A DNA stretch of 62,274 nt from Pseudonocardia sp. (GCF_025965585.1 NZ_JAOPWR010000151.1:1-62274); one strand, 5' to 3'. Positions 1-10,383 are shown, counted from the first letter of the stretch. Notes: generated from the letters alone by a model not told the origin. Translations and numbers: made by a program.

Positions 1-774
1 ACCGCTCGGGCCGGGGCGCCGGCGCGGCCGGATCCGACGGCCGCCGCGCAGCTGCTCGCCGCGGCCGGCTGGAAGCGCAACCTCACAACCGGCCGCTGGG
101 ACCTCCCGAGCGGCAGGCCCGCGCAGCTGGTGATCGGTGCGGCGGCGGAGCGCACCGAGGACGTGCAGGTCGCACAGATCGTCGCGAAGCAGCTCGACGC
201 CGCGGGCATCACTGCCACGGTCGTGGCTCCGCCGGCGGTCGACCTGTTCGGCGGCCAGGCCACCGTGCCCGCCACCCCACCGAGCACGACGGCCGTGCCC
301 ACCCCCACCGCCATCACCCCGGAGCCGACGCCGACGTCGACGCCCTCGCCACCGGCGGCGAGCGCCACGGGCACGCCCACCACGTCGCCGTCGCCCTCGG
401 GTGGGGGCGCCCGGGTCGACCTGATGGTCCTGCCGCGCACCGTCGGCGGCGACCTGGGCACGGAGCTCTCGTCGGACTACGGCTGCCCGCAGCCCACGAG
501 CCTCGTCCCCGATCCGCCACGCGGGCCCACGGGGTTCTGCTTCCCGGCCCTGCAGCCCCTGTTCGACGAGCTGACCGGGCCCGATCCGCGACCGAACCTG
601 ACTGCCACCGTCGAGCAGCTGCTGTGGCAGCAAGTGCCCGCGTTGCCGCTGTTCCAGCCCGTGACCCTGGTGGTCAGCACCCCTGCGTCGGACGCCGCGA
701 CCGGTATCGGTCCCGGGCCCCTGGCCACCGGTCCCGTCACCGGTGCACAGGGCTGGCGCGTGTCAAGCCGATAA
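1..774 (+). CDS. lpqW: LpqW-like ABC-type substrate-binding lipoprotein, C-terminal part
   Basis: The frame is already open at base 1, so the start lies outside the window; 257 residues remain. The opening residues (DPTAAAQLLAAAGW) are typical of the second lobe of SBP_bac_5 solute-binding proteins. A Pro/Thr/Ser-rich linker is encoded at about 265-400, followed by a Cys-containing tail. No transporter genes of its own are seen, although a complete importer follows. In M. tuberculosis the homologous position (Rv1166, upstream of mshB) is held by LpqW, which influences mannolipid synthesis rather than uptake. The LpqW call rests on this synteny and the tail; a generic peptide-binding protein is the alternative. 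Confidence 0.65.
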   Translation, partial: TARAGAPARPDPTAAAQLLAAAGWKRNLTTGRWDLPSGRPAQLVIGAAAERTEDVQVAQIVAKQLDAAGITATVVAPPAVDLFGGQATVPATPPSTTAVPTPTAITPEPTPTSTPSPPAASATGTPTTSPSPSGGGARVDLMVLPRTVGGDLGTELSSDYGCPQPTSLVPDPPRGPTGFCFPALQPLFDELTGPDPRPNLTATVEQLLWQQVPALPLFQPVTLVVSTPASDAATGIGPGPLATGPVTGAQGWRVSSR

Positions 775-1006
775 CGGAGATACTCTCCCGTCGGCACGGA
801 GTTACCGGCAGGTAATGGCGTTGGTTCCACGGTGTGCGGCTCGGGTCACCCTTTGGTCACGATGAGGGGGGTGCCGGTGACGATCACTCACGTGGTTTCT
901 ACCGTGCCCTGGGTCGGGGAGCCCGTCCGTCGACATGGGCGGCGCCCGCCCGCGACGAATCGGACGTCCGACAGGGTGCGTCCGGCGGAGAGAGGCCAGG
1001 GAGTCC
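775..1006. other. Intergenic region before the ABC importer operon
   Basis: 232 bases without a coding signal. An inverted repeat TTACC-GGCA-GGTAA is at about 803-816 and two GGTCAC words at about 845 and 854, which could be regulator sites. No convincing -10/-35 pair was found. Confidence 0.4.
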
Positions 1007-2824
1007 ATGAGGAGAACGAGAGCCGCGTCGCTGATCGCGCTCGGCGCCACTGCTGTGGTGGTGCTGGCCGCGTGCGGTACGGCATCCGACAACGGCGGAG
1101 GGGGCGCAGGCGCCGACGCGCAACGCAACGGCACGGCCGAGGGTGCGGTCAAGGGCGGCACGCTGAACATGCTCGGCGCCGGTGACGTCGACTACATGGA
1201 CCCGAACGTCACCTACTACTCCGCGGGTTACCAGGTGACGCGCATGTACAGCCGCCAGCTGTTCACCAACCCGGCCGACCCGGCCACCAACCGCACCGCT
1301 GTGCCGGACCTCGCCGAGCAGATCCCGACCACCGCCAACGGCGGGATCAGCGCCGACGGCAAGACGTGGACGGTCACGATCAAGCAGGGCGCGCAGTGGA
1401 ACAGCACGCCGCCCCGCCAGGTCACCGCGGCCGACGAGGTCACCGGCATCAAGCGCACGTGCAACCCGGTGCAGCCCTTCGGCGGCCTGCCGGACTTCCA
1501 GAACCTCTTCGTCGGCTTCAAGGCGTTCTGCGACGGCTTCACCAAGGTCGGCCAGGACGCGGCGTCGATCAAGAACTACATCCAGAACACCCCGCTCCCC
1601 GGCGTCACCGCGAAGGACGACCGCACGATCGTCTTCACGCTGACCCAGCCCGCGCCGTACCTGGCCGAGATGCTGACGCTGCCGGCCCTGGGTCCGGCCC
1701 CGGTCGAGTATCTCAACTACGTCCCGGGCAGCACCGAACTCGGTCAGCACCTCGTCGCCGACGGCCCGTACAAGGTCGACCTCTACGACCCGACGAAGCG
1801 GATCGAGCTCTCCCGCAACCCGGCGTGGAACGCCGCCACCGACACGGTTCGCGGCGCGTTCGTCGACAAGATCGTGATCGACGAGACGCAGTCGCAGGAG
1901 TCGGTGCAGCAGCAGCTGCAGACGAACTCGGCCAGCGCCGACATGCAGTTCGACGTGGCTACGCCCGCCTCGCAGATCCCCCAGCTGCAGGCGGCGAACG
2001 ACCCGAACCTGACGCTGGGCCCGACGGCGTCGAGCAACCCGTATGTCATCTTCAACTTCAAGTCGCCCAACAACGGCGGCGCGCTGGCCAAGCCGGAGGT
2101 CCGGCAGGCACTGGCCTACGGGATCAACCGTGACAACATCATCCAGGTGCAGGGCGGCCCGGCGGTCTCCCCGCCGCTGACGCACGTCCTGCCGCCGAGC
2201 CTGGCCGGCTCGAAGGACTCCAACCCGTACCCGTACGACCCGGCCAAGGCCAAGCAGCTGCTCGCCGCCGCCGGGTTCCCGAACGGGCTGACGCTGAAGT
2301 TCCTCTACCGCAACGCGTCGGAGAACAGCAGCAAGACGTTCGCGACGATCCAGCAGGACCTGTCGAAGATCGGGGTCACGGTGCAGGGCGTGCCCTCGCC
2401 GAACGCCGACTTCTACACCAAGTACCTGCAGCAGCCCGCCGTCGCCGAGCGCGGCGTGTGGGACCTCTCGCTCGCCGGCTGGGGTGCCGACTGGTTCGGC
2501 AACGGCGGTGCGCTCTCGTACTTCAGCCCGCTGTTCTCCGGCGCGCCGTCGTTCCCGCCGATCGGCAGCAACTACGGCTACTACAACAGCACGCAGGCCG
2601 ACCAGATGTTGACGCAGGCGCTGTCGTCCACCGACGTCAACAAGCAGAACGACCTGTTCGGGCAGCTCGACGAGCTGGTCACCAAGGACGTGGCGATCTA
2701 CCCGATCACCAACCCGAACTGGCCGACCTACCGCGCCACCCAGGTGCACAACGCGGTGTACATGGACTCCCTGCAGAACTTCGACGCGACCAACGTCTGG
2801 CTCGACGCGGACAAGCAGGGCTGA
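1007..2824 (+). CDS. ABC peptide transporter, substrate-binding lipoprotein (SBP_bac_5)
   Basis: Extracytoplasmic receptor of a peptide/nickel-type importer, 605 residues. The ATG at 1007 is chosen because it opens a lipoprotein signal: basic MRRTR, a hydrophobic stretch, then the lipobox LAAC at about residue 22. A frame-compatible ATG at 935 would bury this signal. The body shows the usual SBP_bac_5 course, with a lobe-one repeat (KGGTLNMLG), an EVRQALAYGINRD helix and a final sugar-like lobe. It starts a five-gene operon with the ATPases and permeases. The substrate cannot be told from sequence; oligopeptides are the family default. Confidence 0.9.
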   Translation: MRRTRAASLIALGATAVVVLAACGTASDNGGGGAGADAQRNGTAEGAVKGGTLNMLGAGDVDYMDPNVTYYSAGYQVTRMYSRQLFTNPADPATNRTAVPDLAEQIPTTANGGISADGKTWTVTIKQGAQWNSTPPRQVTAADEVTGIKRTCNPVQPFGGLPDFQNLFVGFKAFCDGFTKVGQDAASIKNYIQNTPLPGVTAKDDRTIVFTLTQPAPYLAEMLTLPALGPAPVEYLNYVPGSTELGQHLVADGPYKVDLYDPTKRIELSRNPAWNAATDTVRGAFVDKIVIDETQSQESVQQQLQTNSASADMQFDVATPASQIPQLQAANDPNLTLGPTASSNPYVIFNFKSPNNGGALAKPEVRQALAYGINRDNIIQVQGGPAVSPPLTHVLPPSLAGSKDSNPYPYDPAKAKQLLAAAGFPNGLTLKFLYRNASENSSKTFATIQQDLSKIGVTVQGVPSPNADFYTKYLQQPAVAERGVWDLSLAGWGADWFGNGGALSYFSPLFSGAPSFPPIGSNYGYYNSTQADQMLTQALSSTDVNKQNDLFGQLDELVTKDVAIYPITNPNWPTYRATQVHNAVYMDSLQNFDATNVWLDADKQG

Positions 2825-2832
2825 TCAACACC

Positions 2833-3822
2833 ATGCCACTGCTCGAAGTGGATGATCTGCACGTCTCGTTCGGTACCCCGGACGGCGTCGTGCGTGCGGT
2901 GCGGGGCGTGTCGTTCTCGGTCGATCGAGGACGCACGCTCGGCATCGTCGGGGAGTCGGGGTCCGGCAAGTCCGTCGCGACCCAGACGATCGTCGGCCTG
3001 ACCCGAGGCGCTCGCGTCTCGGGTCGGGCGACCCTCGACGGGGAGAACCTCCTCGGGGCCGACCCTGACACGCTGCGCCGGATCCGCGGGGCCAAGATCG
3101 GCATGATCTTCCAGGACCCACTGTCCAGTTTGCATCCCTACTACAAGGTGGGATGGCAGATCGTCGAGATGATCCGCGCGCACGAGCGCGGCACCTCGAA
3201 GGCCGCCGCCCGCCAGCGCGCCGTGGAGCTGCTCGACGCCGTCGGCATCCCCAGCCCGCGCACGCGCATCGACAACTACCCGCACGAGTTCTCCGGGGGC
3301 ATGCGCCAACGCGTCATGATCGCGATGGCCATGGCGCTCAACCCGTCCGTGCTGGTCGCCGACGAGCCCACCACGGCCCTGGACGTCACCGTCCAGGCGC
3401 AGGTGCTCGACGTCATGCGCGACGTCCAGCGCGAGTTCGGCACCGCGATCATCCTCATCACGCACGACCTGGGCGTGGTCGCGGACATGGCCGACGAGGT
3501 GGTCGTCATGTACGGCGGCCAGGTGATGGAGCGGGCCGAGCGGCGCGAGCTGTTCTACCGCAACCACCACCCCTACACCGAGGGTCTGCTCAACTCGCTG
3601 CCGACCTCGGGCGGGCGCGGCAAGCTCACCCCCATCGCGGGCACCCCGCCGAGCATGATCACCCCGCCCCCGGGCTGCCCCTTCGAGCCGCGGTGCGTGT
3701 ACGCGTTCGACAAGTGCTCGGAGAAGCCGCCGCCCGTCGAGATCCCGGCCCCCGGTGTGCACACCTCGTCGTGTCACCTGCCGGTGGAGCGGGCCGACCG
3801 TCCGCGTCTGGAGGCATCATGA
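2833..3822 (+). CDS. ABC peptide transporter ATP-binding protein (OppD/DppD type)
   Basis: Cytoplasmic ATPase, 329 residues. Walker A GESGSGKS lies at residues 40-47, the signature FSGGMRQR near 154 and Walker [11 protein letters not shown] near 175. The C-terminal oligopeptide-family extension with clustered Cys (RCVYAFDKC) is present. The ATG at 2833, eight bases after the receptor's stop, gives the family-typical MPLLEVDDL start. An open frame runs further upstream but is antisense-like shadow inside the receptor gene. The stop overlaps the next start (ATGA). It pairs with the second ATPase to power uptake. Confidence 0.93.
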   Translation: MPLLEVDDLHVSFGTPDGVVRAVRGVSFSVDRGRTLGIVGESGSGKSVATQTIVGLTRGARVSGRATLDGENLLGADPDTLRRIRGAKIGMIFQDPLSSLHPYYKVGWQIVEMIRAHERGTSKAAARQRAVELLDAVGIPSPRTRIDNYPHEFSGGMRQRVMIAMAMALNPSVLVADEPTTALDVTVQAQVLDVMRDVQREFGTAIILITHDLGVVADMADEVVVMYGGQVMERAERRELFYRNHHPYTEGLLNSLPTSGGRGKLTPIAGTPPSMITPPPGCPFEPRCVYAFDKCSEKPPPVEIPAPGVHTSSCHLPVERADRPRLEAS

Positions 3823-4922
3823 CAACGCCGTTGCTGGAGGTCGAGGACGTGCGCAAGCACTTCCCGATCGGGCGGCGCAAGCTCTTCGGCGGCGAGCAGC
3901 CGATGCTCAAGGCCGTGGACGGCGTCAGCCTCGAGGTCCGTGCGGGTGAGACGCTCGGGCTCGTCGGCGAGACCGGGTGCGGCAAGTCCACGCTCGCCCG
4001 CTGCATGACCCGGCTCTACGACCTGACGTCGGGCACGGTCGAGTTCAACGGAACCGACATCAGCACGCTCAGCCGTAGTGAGCTGCGGCCGTTGCGGCGC
4101 GAGATGCAGGTGATGTTCCAGGACCCGTACGGCTCGCTGAACCCGCGCCGCCGCGTCGGCTCGATCATCGGAGACCCCTTCGCCATCCACGGCGTGGCCG
4201 ACGGTGACGAGCGCAAGCGCAAGGTCCAGGACCTCATGGAGATCGTCGGCCTGAACCCGGAGCACTACAATCGGTTCCCGGCCGAGTTCTCCGGCGGTCA
4301 GCGCCAGCGCATCGGCATCGCCCGCGCGCTGGCACTGCGGCCCAGGCTCGTGGTGTGCGACGAGCCCGTCTCGGCGCTCGACGTGTCGATCCAGGCCCAG
4401 GTGATCAACCTGCTGGGGGAGCTGCAGGAGCAGCTCGACCTGACCTACGTGTTCATCTCGCACGACCTGTCGGTGGTGCGCCACGTCAGCGACCGTATCG
4501 CGGTGATGTACCTCGGCAAGATCGTCGAGATCGCGGACGTGGACGGCCTGCACGACCACACGCGGCACCCGTACACGCAGGCGCTGCTGTCGGCCGTGCC
4601 GTCGGCGGACCCGGACACGGCCGCCTCGCGCCGGCGCATCGTGCTGGCCGGCGACCTGCCCTCGCCCGCAGCTCCGCCCACGGGCTGCCGCTTCCACCCG
4701 CGCTGCCCGAAGGCGCAGCAGAAGTGCGTCACGGAGGACCCGGAGCTCGTTCCGCGCCTCGGTGACGGGCCGGAGCACCGGGTGGCGTGCCACTTCCCGC
4801 TGGCCGACGGCGAGCTGATGACGTCGTCGCGGCCGTCGATCGGTGACGCCGCAGCGGACATGCGCTTCGACGCGGTGGCCGCCGAGAAGGCCGCGGGCGA
4901 CGGCGCGGGGGGTGGGGCATGA
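3819..4922 (+). CDS. ABC peptide transporter ATP-binding protein (OppF/DppF type)
   Basis: Second ATPase of the importer, 367 residues. Walker A GETGCGKS is at residues 50-57, the signature FSGGQRQR near 157 and Walker [11 protein letters not shown] follows. The oligopeptide C-terminal domain (RFHPRCPKA) is present. About 40 extra residues follow it, ending in an Ala/Gly-rich tail, which is longer than usual. The start ATG overlaps the stop of the upstream ATPase gene and the stop overlaps the start of the permease gene, so translation is likely coupled. Confidence 0.93.
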   Translation: MTTPLLEVEDVRKHFPIGRRKLFGGEQPMLKAVDGVSLEVRAGETLGLVGETGCGKSTLARCMTRLYDLTSGTVEFNGTDISTLSRSELRPLRREMQVMFQDPYGSLNPRRRVGSIIGDPFAIHGVADGDERKRKVQDLMEIVGLNPEHYNRFPAEFSGGQRQRIGIARALALRPRLVVCDEPVSALDVSIQAQVINLLGELQEQLDLTYVFISHDLSVVRHVSDRIAVMYLGKIVEIADVDGLHDHTRHPYTQALLSAVPSADPDTAASRRRIVLAGDLPSPAAPPTGCRFHPRCPKAQQKCVTEDPELVPRLGDGPEHRVACHFPLADGELMTSSRPSIGDAAADMRFDAVAAEKAAGDGAGGGA

Positions 4923-5923
4923 CCACCTCGGACCTCGCGAAGAACTCGCCGTCGGCTCCGGAGCCGCACGCCGTTCCCGACGCGACGGAGCTGGAGGGCG
5001 AGGCCCGTATCCAGGGGCGCACCCCGTTCCAGCTCTCCTGGGAGCGGCTGCGCCGCGACCGCGTGGCGATGATCTCGCTCGGTGTCATCGTGCTCATCAT
5101 CGTGCTCGCGATCGCCGCGCCGCTGATCGCGGCGCTGATCGGGCACGGCCCCAACGACCAGTACCGGCAGGAGGGGCTGACGGCCGCCGGGCTGCCGAAG
5201 GGCCCGACGGGCCAGTTCATCTTCGGCACCGACGACCTCGGGCGCGACCTGTTCGTCCGCATCCTCTACGGCGCCCGCATCTCGCTGCTCGTCGGCGTGC
5301 TGGCCACGCTGCTCGCGATCGTGCTGGGCGTGGTCGTCGGCATCATGGCGGGCTACCTGGGCGGGTTCGTCGACACCGTCCTGGCCCGGCTGATCGACGT
5401 GGTGCTGTCGATCCCGTTCCTGCTCGCGGCGATCGCGATCGTGTCGATCTCCGGGCCCAGCCTGACGGTGACGGTCGTCGTCATCGCGTTCTTCAGCTGG
5501 TCGTCGGTGGCACGCATCGTGCGCGGGCAGGTGCTCTCGATCCGGGAACGCGAGTACGTGGAGGCGGCCCGGTCCCTGGGCGGCAGCGACTGGCGCATCA
5601 TGTTCGTCGACATCCTGCCGAACGTGATCGCGCCGGTGATCGTCTACGCGACGCTGCTCATCCCGGTGTCGATCGTGTCGGAGTCGACGCTGTCGTTCCT
5701 CGGGCTCGGCGTGCCCGCACCCACGGCCACGTGGGGCGGCATGCTCGACGGGGCCACCAACTACTACCGCGTGGCCTGGTGGTACCTGCTGTTCCCCGGG
5801 CTCGCGCTGTTGATCACGACGCTGGCGTTCAACCTGTTCGGCGACGGCGTGCGTGACGCGTTCGACCCGCGGTCGGACCGGCTGTTCGCCACCGAGTCGG
5901 AGAAGGAGGACGAGGACGCATGA
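4919..5923 (+). CDS. ABC peptide transporter permease (OppC/DppC type)
   Basis: Inner-membrane permease, 334 residues. An unusually long cytoplasmic N-terminus of about 50 residues precedes the first membrane helix ([20 protein letters not shown]). The periplasmic loop carries the OppC-type [19 protein letters not shown] motif, followed by five more helices. The EAA loop that docks on the ATPases reads [13 protein letters not shown]. It overlaps its neighbours by four bases on both sides. The operon order receptor, D, F, C, B differs from the common A-B-C-D-F order. Confidence 0.93.
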   Translation: MTTSDLAKNSPSAPEPHAVPDATELEGEARIQGRTPFQLSWERLRRDRVAMISLGVIVLIIVLAIAAPLIAALIGHGPNDQYRQEGLTAAGLPKGPTGQFIFGTDDLGRDLFVRILYGARISLLVGVLATLLAIVLGVVVGIMAGYLGGFVDTVLARLIDVVLSIPFLLAAIAIVSISGPSLTVTVVVIAFFSWSSVARIVRGQVLSIREREYVEAARSLGGSDWRIMFVDILPNVIAPVIVYATLLIPVSIVSESTLSFLGLGVPAPTATWGGMLDGATNYYRVAWWYLLFPGLALLITTLAFNLFGDGVRDAFDPRSDRLFATESEKEDEDA

Positions 5924-6876
5924 TCAGATTCCTCGTCCGGCGCGTCCTACAGGGCCTGCTGGTCATCTGGCTGATCACGATCGTCTTGTTCGTGACGTTC
6001 TACGTGACGCCGAGCAACGTCGCGCAGACCCTGGGCGGCCGGCAGGCCACCCCGCAGACGATCGCGCTCATCAACCAGCGGCTCGGCCTCGACCGCCCGC
6101 TGTGGGAGCAGTACCTGCGGTTCATCGGCAACGCCCTGCGGGGCGACCTCGGGTACGACTACTACAAGCAGATCCCGGTCACGTCGGTGATCGCCGATGC
6201 ACTGCCCAAGACGCTGTCGATCGCGGTCGGCGCAGCGATCATCTGGTTGCTGATCGGCGTGACGAACGGCGTGCTGTCGGCCACCCGGCCGCGATCGTTC
6301 CTCGACCGCGGCCTGACGGCCTTCGCGCTGTTCTTCTACTCGATGCCGACGTTCCTGCTCGGCCTGCTGCTGCTGTTCTTCCTGTACTTCCAGCTCACCC
6401 TGGCCGGGGTGCGGATCTTCCCGCCGGGCGGGTACACCGACATCTCGGACTTCGGTGGCTGGGTCCAGCACATGATCCTGCCGTGGTTCACGGTGGCGCT
6501 CGTGACAGCGGCGTCCTACACGCGGCTCACCCGGGCGTCGATGCTGGAGGTGCTCGGGGAGGACTACATCCGAACGGCCCGCTCGAAGGGCCTGTCGGAG
6601 CGGCGGGTGGTGCTGCGCCACGGGCTGCGCAGCGGTCTCACGCCGGTGGTCACGCAGTTCGGCATCGACGTCGCGACGCTGCTCGGCGGCATCATCGTCA
6701 CCGAGCAGGTGTTCTCGATCGACGGGCTGGGCCGCACGGCCGTCACCGCGATCACGCAGCAGGACCAGCCGGTCATCATCGGCATCGCGCTGGTCGGCAC
6801 CGTGGCGGTGGTGGTGGTGAACATCCTCGTCGACATCGTCTACGCGTTCCTCGACCCGCGCGTACGACTGAACTGA
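5920..6876 (+). CDS. ABC peptide transporter permease (OppB/DppB type)
   Basis: Second permease, 318 residues, last gene of the importer operon. The N-terminal helix begins [19 protein letters not shown], typical of the OppB group; the conserved DRPLWEQYL and GDLG segments follow. The EAA loop reads DYIRTARSKGLSERRVV. Six membrane spans are predicted by eye. The start overlaps the preceding stop, and a strong hairpin 17 bases after the stop closes the operon. Confidence 0.93.
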   Translation: MIRFLVRRVLQGLLVIWLITIVLFVTFYVTPSNVAQTLGGRQATPQTIALINQRLGLDRPLWEQYLRFIGNALRGDLGYDYYKQIPVTSVIADALPKTLSIAVGAAIIWLLIGVTNGVLSATRPRSFLDRGLTAFALFFYSMPTFLLGLLLLFFLYFQLTLAGVRIFPPGGYTDISDFGGWVQHMILPWFTVALVTAASYTRLTRASMLEVLGEDYIRTARSKGLSERRVVLRHGLRSGLTPVVTQFGIDVATLLGGIIVTEQVFSIDGLGRTAVTAITQQDQPVIIGIALVGTVAVVVVNILVDIVYAFLDPRVRLN

Positions 6877-6892
6877 AAGATCGAACCGATCA

Positions 6893-6927
6893 CCGACACC
6901 CCGGCCGGACCTCGGCCGGGGTGTCGG
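6893..6927 (+). terminator. Hairpin terminator of the ABC importer operon
   Basis: A perfect 15-bp inverted repeat (6893-6907 with 6913-6927, loop GACCT) lies between the OppB stop and mshB. There is no T-tract, as is usual in GC-rich actinobacteria. It ends 14 bases before the presumed -10 box of mshB. Confidence 0.75.
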
Positions 6928-6952
6928 CGCATCGTCGGCATAGGCTTCCGGG

Positions 6953-7813
6953 GTGACGTCGACCCCGCGGCGCCGGTTGCTGCTCGTGCACGCCCATCCC
7001 GATGACGAGACGCTGACCACCGGCGGCACCATCGCCCACTTCGCGGCCCAGCCCGACACGGCGGTGACGGTCGTGACCTGCTCGCTGGGCGAGGAGGGCG
7101 AGGTCATCCCGCCCGAGCTGGCGCTGCTCGTCCCTAGCGAGTCCGACCAGCTCGGCGGCTACCGCATCGGCGAGCTCGCGGCCGCCCTGGCCGCGCTGGG
7201 CCCGGTCGACCACCGCTACCTGGGCGGGGTGGGGCGCTGGCGTGACTCCGGTATGGCGCACGCCGGCCGGGTGCGCGCCGCCACGCCCGAGGTGCTGCAC
7301 CCAAGGGCGTTCGCAGCGCCCGAGGCGTTCGAGGCCGAGGTGGCGGCGCTGGTGGAGATCCTCGAGGATGTGCGGCCCCAGGTGGTGATCACCTACGCCG
7401 ACGACGGCGGCTACGGCCATCCCGACCACGTCCGCGTGCACGCGATCACCGTCGCCGCGCTGGAGCGGGTGCCCGCCCGGCTGTTCTTCACCGTGATCGG
7501 CAGCGCCCGGCTCGACGCCGGCATCGCCGCGATCGCCGACGAACCCGGCCTCCCGTTCCGCGTCCCGGAGCCCGGCGAGCTGCCCGGCACCCCGGACGCC
7601 GCGATCACCCACCGGCTCGACGTCACCGACCAGCGGGAGCGGAGGCTCGCCGCCATGCGTGCCCACGCCACGCAGGTGGCGCTCTGGGAGAAGGGCTCGG
7701 CGTCGGCGTTCGCGATGAGCAACATGGTGGCGCAGCCGCTGCTCGACGTGGAGGAGTACGTCGCGGCCGACGGCAGGCCCGGCGACGACCTGTTCGCGGA
7801 GGGGGAGCAGTGA
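6953..7813 (+). CDS. mshB: Mycothiol biosynthesis deacetylase MshB
   Basis: Zn-dependent deacetylase of GlcNAc-myo-inositol, the second committed step of mycothiol synthesis, 286 residues. The PIG-L motif AHPDDE (residues 14-19) and GYGHPDH (near 158) supply metal ligands. The segments CSLGEEGEV, DQLGGYRIGEL and LGGVGRWRDSGM match the MshB subgroup better than the mycothiol conjugate amidase Mca. The GTG start follows TAGGCT (6941-6946) by six bases, suggesting a leaderless transcript. The stop overlaps the next GTG. Synteny with Rv1170 supports the call. Confidence 0.92.
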   Translation: MTSTPRRRLLLVHAHPDDETLTTGGTIAHFAAQPDTAVTVVTCSLGEEGEVIPPELALLVPSESDQLGGYRIGELAAALAALGPVDHRYLGGVGRWRDSGMAHAGRVRAATPEVLHPRAFAAPEAFEAEVAALVEILEDVRPQVVITYADDGGYGHPDHVRVHAITVAALERVPARLFFTVIGSARLDAGIAAIADEPGLPFRVPEPGELPGTPDAAITHRLDVTDQRERRLAAMRAHATQVALWEKGSASAFAMSNMVAQPLLDVEEYVAADGRPGDDLFAEGEQ

Positions 7814-8226
7814 CGGGTGGGTCCGGCGGCCGGATGGACTGCGACAGGCTGGCCGTGATCGGGCTGCTCGTCCTCGACGGGCTGCTGTTGGGGGCGATGG
7901 GCCTGGCGTTCACGCCGGAGTACGTCGGTGCGGTGCCGGTGCCGCTCGGGGCGCTGCTGTCGATCCTCATCCTGCCCTGGCTCGTGCTGCGGGCGGGGGA
8001 GATCGACCCCCGCACCGGCGTGGCGGGCGCGCCGCTCATCGCCTGGTTCGCGGTGGTGGTCGTGCTCGGGCTGACCGGCCCGGGCGGCGACGTCATGCTG
8101 CCCACCCAGCCCTCCACCATCTGGACATCGCTGCTGCTGTTCTTCGGGGGCATCGGCGCCGGGCTGTGGGCCCTGCGCAGGGTGACCGCCTCCGAGCACC
8201 TGCGGCAGGGGGCCGGCCGTGGCTGA
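7810..8226 (+). CDS. Small membrane protein, Rv1171-like
   Basis: 138 residues with about four hydrophobic spans (VIGLLVLDGLLLGAMGLAF, ALLSILILPWLVL, LIAWFAVVVVLGL, SLLLFFGGIGAGLWAL). Its GTG overlaps the mshB stop, so it is co-transcribed. A membrane protein follows mshB in mycobacteria as well (Rv1171). No catalytic motif is visible and I cannot assign a function; involvement with mycothiol is only suggested by position. Confidence 0.8.
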   Translation: MTGGSGGRMDCDRLAVIGLLVLDGLLLGAMGLAFTPEYVGAVPVPLGALLSILILPWLVLRAGEIDPRTGVAGAPLIAWFAVVVVLGLTGPGGDVMLPTQPSTIWTSLLLFFGGIGAGLWALRRVTASEHLRQGAGRG

Positions 8227-8992
8227 GGCGATCTCCGACGCGGCGCTGGTGACGGTGCTGCGGCCGTTCGTCCGGGCCGCCCGGCCCGTGCTCGACGGGC
8301 TGCGGGAGCTCGACCCGTTCGGCCTGCGCTCGCGCGTCGCGCCGGAGGCGGACGCCGACCGGGGTCTCGGCGAGAAGGTCCTCGACCTGCTGGCGAGCGT
8401 CGAGGTGCCGGGCACGGCGGCCTGGGCGGCCATGGGCGTCGACGAGCGCTCCCGGTGGTGGGTGCGCCGGGTCGGGCGCTTCGCCACGCTGCTGGCCGCG
8501 GTGCCGGGCATCGGCGGGGCGCTGGCCAACCGGCTCCCGGTGTCGAAGGTGATCGGGGTGGCGGGCCAGGGACTGGTGCTCGTCGCCATCGCCGGCGAGC
8601 ACGGCGTCCGCGACGAGGACGCACTGGTGGGCCTGCTCGGTGCGGTGCTGTTCCGGCGCGGGCTCGCCGTCACCGCTCCCGACCAGGCGGCCGACGCGGT
8701 GGCGGAGGAGGAGGCCGCCGCGCTCACCGGGGGCCTCACCGAGCCGGACACCCGGCCCACGCTGCAGCGCATCGGCGGGGCCGTGTGGCGGCTGGGCCGG
8801 GCGCTGCTGGCCGCGGAGGACGAGCTCGACCGCCGCCCGCACGGCAACGTCCTGACCGAGGGCCTGGGCATGCTGCCGGTGGTCGGGGCCGTCGGGAAGT
8901 ACCTGGGGGAGTGGTCCGGGCTCAAGAAGGCCGCCCGCGAGGCGGAGAAGCGCCTGTCACCGGCCGCTCAGGCGCGGGGCGGCACCAGGTAG
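8219..8992 (+). CDS. Protein of unknown function, mshB operon
   Basis: 257 residues, GTG start overlapping the upstream stop by eight bases. It is rich in Ala, Leu and Arg, with a moderately hydrophobic centre ([19 protein letters not shown] and [16 protein letters not shown]), acidic/Ala helices later and a Lys/Arg-rich end. It may be a membrane-associated or helical scaffold protein. I do not recognise the family. Its last 25 bases overlap the convergent acetyltransferase gene. Confidence 0.7.
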   Translation: MAEAISDAALVTVLRPFVRAARPVLDGLRELDPFGLRSRVAPEADADRGLGEKVLDLLASVEVPGTAAWAAMGVDERSRWWVRRVGRFATLLAAVPGIGGALANRLPVSKVIGVAGQGLVLVAIAGEHGVRDEDALVGLLGAVLFRRGLAVTAPDQAADAVAEEEAAALTGGLTEPDTRPTLQRIGGAVWRLGRALLAAEDELDRRPHGNVLTEGLGMLPVVGAVGKYLGEWSGLKKAAREAEKRLSPAAQARGGTR

Positions 8993-9987
8993 CGGTAGCG
9001 GTGGTGCTCGACGAACCCGAGCCGGTCGTAGAGCGCCAGCGCCCCGGTGTTGTGCAGGGCCACCTGCAGCACCGCCCACCGGGCGCCCTGGTCGCGGCCC
9101 CAGGCCGCGGCCGCCGCCACCAGGCCGGTGGCCAGGCCGCGGCGTCGGGCAGCCGGGAGCACCTCCAGCACCGACAGGTGCAGGTGGTCCTCGACGACCG
9201 CGGCCCGCAGCGCCCCGAGCGCGGTGCCGTCGGGGCCGAGGACCATGAGGAACGCGGTGTCCCGTCCGGGATCGAGCACGCCTCGCTGCGCCGCTCCCGG
9301 CTCGCCGCCCGCAGCGTGGTCCCACCACGCCGCGGAGGGGCGTGCGGCCACCTCCACCTCCGACGGGCGGCCCGTTCGTCCCGGCGCGGGGAGGTCGGCC
9401 AGGCCGGCCAGTCCGGCCACGTGCACCGTCACCTCCGCCCCGGCCTGGTGGCCCGCGTCGAGCACCCACCCCTCCGCCGCGACGGCCGTGTCCCACGGCG
9501 ACCCGATCGGCACCTGTACGCGGGGGCCGATACCGGTCCGCTCGGCGAACGCACGGACGGCGTCCAGGGCGGCGGGCACGGGACGGTCGGGTTGGCCGAC
9601 CGCCAGCGCGGAGTTCGCCCGGCCCGTGTAGCCGCTCGCGGCGCGCAGCCGCCACGCGCCCAGCAGCTCGTCCACCTGAGCGGGCCAGGCGTCGGCGCAG
9701 AGGTTCTCCAGCCTGGTGATCGCCGAGAGCGATGCCCGGCGGGGGGGCGCGGGCGGCACGGCGCGGACCGCCACCACCGCGGAGCGCAGCACCTCCACCG
9801 GACCGCGGCGGCCGTGCACCGTGACGGTGTCGCCATCGGCTGTGAGAACGCCCACGGCGTCGCTGTAGAGCGGCCGGCCGTCGCGCTCCCCGATCCGGTG
9901 GCGCAGGGAGACGCGCCGCCCCACCAGGCCGTCGATCTTCACCCTGACCTCCGCGTTTCGGACGTGCGTCACACCGCCCCGGCTCAC
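8968..9987 (-). CDS. GNAT-family N-acetyltransferase with N-terminal extension
   Basis: 339 residues. The C-terminal 120 residues form a GNAT fold: [20 protein letters not shown] is the acetyl-CoA pyrophosphate loop and [13 protein letters not shown] the last conserved helix. The first 70 residues form a small beta-rich domain ([19 protein letters not shown], then [15 protein letters not shown]) resembling the LSm-like N-terminal domain of some actinobacterial GNAT proteins; this is inferred from pattern only. The acceptor is unknown. Transcribed divergently from the ferredoxin gene. Confidence 0.85.
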   Translation of the reverse strand: MSRGGVTHVRNAEVRVKIDGLVGRRVSLRHRIGERDGRPLYSDAVGVLTADGDTVTVHGRRGPVEVLRSAVVAVRAVPPAPPRRASLSAITRLENLCADAWPAQVDELLGAWRLRAASGYTGRANSALAVGQPDRPVPAALDAVRAFAERTGIGPRVQVPIGSPWDTAVAAEGWVLDAGHQAGAEVTVHVAGLAGLADLPAPGRTGRPSEVEVAARPSAAWWDHAAGGEPGAAQRGVLDPGRDTAFLMVLGPDGTALGALRAAVVEDHLHLSVLEVLPAARRRGLATGLVAAAAAWGRDQGARWAVLQVALHNTGALALYDRLGFVEHHRYRYLVPPRA

Positions 9988-10056
9988 AGGACGGCAACAT
10001 CGAGATACATACTGTGTGACGCCCCAAGTTTCTCTCCCGTGGAGGATGGCTCACCC

Positions 10057-10383
10057 GTGACGTACGTGATCGCCGAGCCCTGCGTCGACCTGCTCGACAA
10101 GGCATGTATCGAAGAGTGCCCGGTGGACTGCATCTACGAGGGCGGGCGGATGCTCTACATCCACCCCGACGAGTGCGTCGACTGCGGCGCCTGCGAACCG
10201 GTCTGCCCGGTCGAGGCCATCTACTACGAGGACGACGTCCCCGAGCAGTGGGCGGCCTACACCAAGGCCAACGTCGACTTCTTCGACGAGCTCGGCTCGC
10301 CCGGCGGTGCGTCGAAGGTGGGCAAGACCGACATGGACGTCGAGCCGGCCAAGAGCCTGCCGCCCCAGCAGCACGACGAGTGA
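10057..10383 (+). CDS. fdxA: 7Fe ferredoxin FdxA/FdxC
   Basis: 108-residue soluble electron carrier with one [3Fe-4S] and one [4Fe-4S] cluster. Cys9, Cys17, Cys21 and Cys25, then Cys40, Cys43, Cys46 and Cys50 followed by Pro, give the FdxA pattern; the C-terminal tail is of the actinobacterial type. GTG start with GGAGG at 10041-10045. The stop overlaps the dapC GTG. Mycobacteria also have ferredoxin followed by dapC (Rv1177-Rv1178). Confidence 0.93.
   Translation: MTYVIAEPCVDLLDKACIEECPVDCIYEGGRMLYIHPDECVDCGACEPVCPVEAIYYEDDVPEQWAAYTKANVDFFDELGSPGGASKVGKTDMDVEPAKSLPPQQHDE

Noticed and set aside
899..2749. Long open frame antisense to the substrate-binding protein gene
   Set aside because: It is Arg/Val/Gly-rich without family motifs and mirrors the third-position GC bias of the real gene; the same applies to other long antisense frames, for example 2728-3777, 21075-23390 and 32276-34396.
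7810..8992. The two genes after mshB as further mycothiol enzymes
   Set aside because: No ligase, glycosyltransferase or acetyltransferase motif is visible; position alone is not enough.
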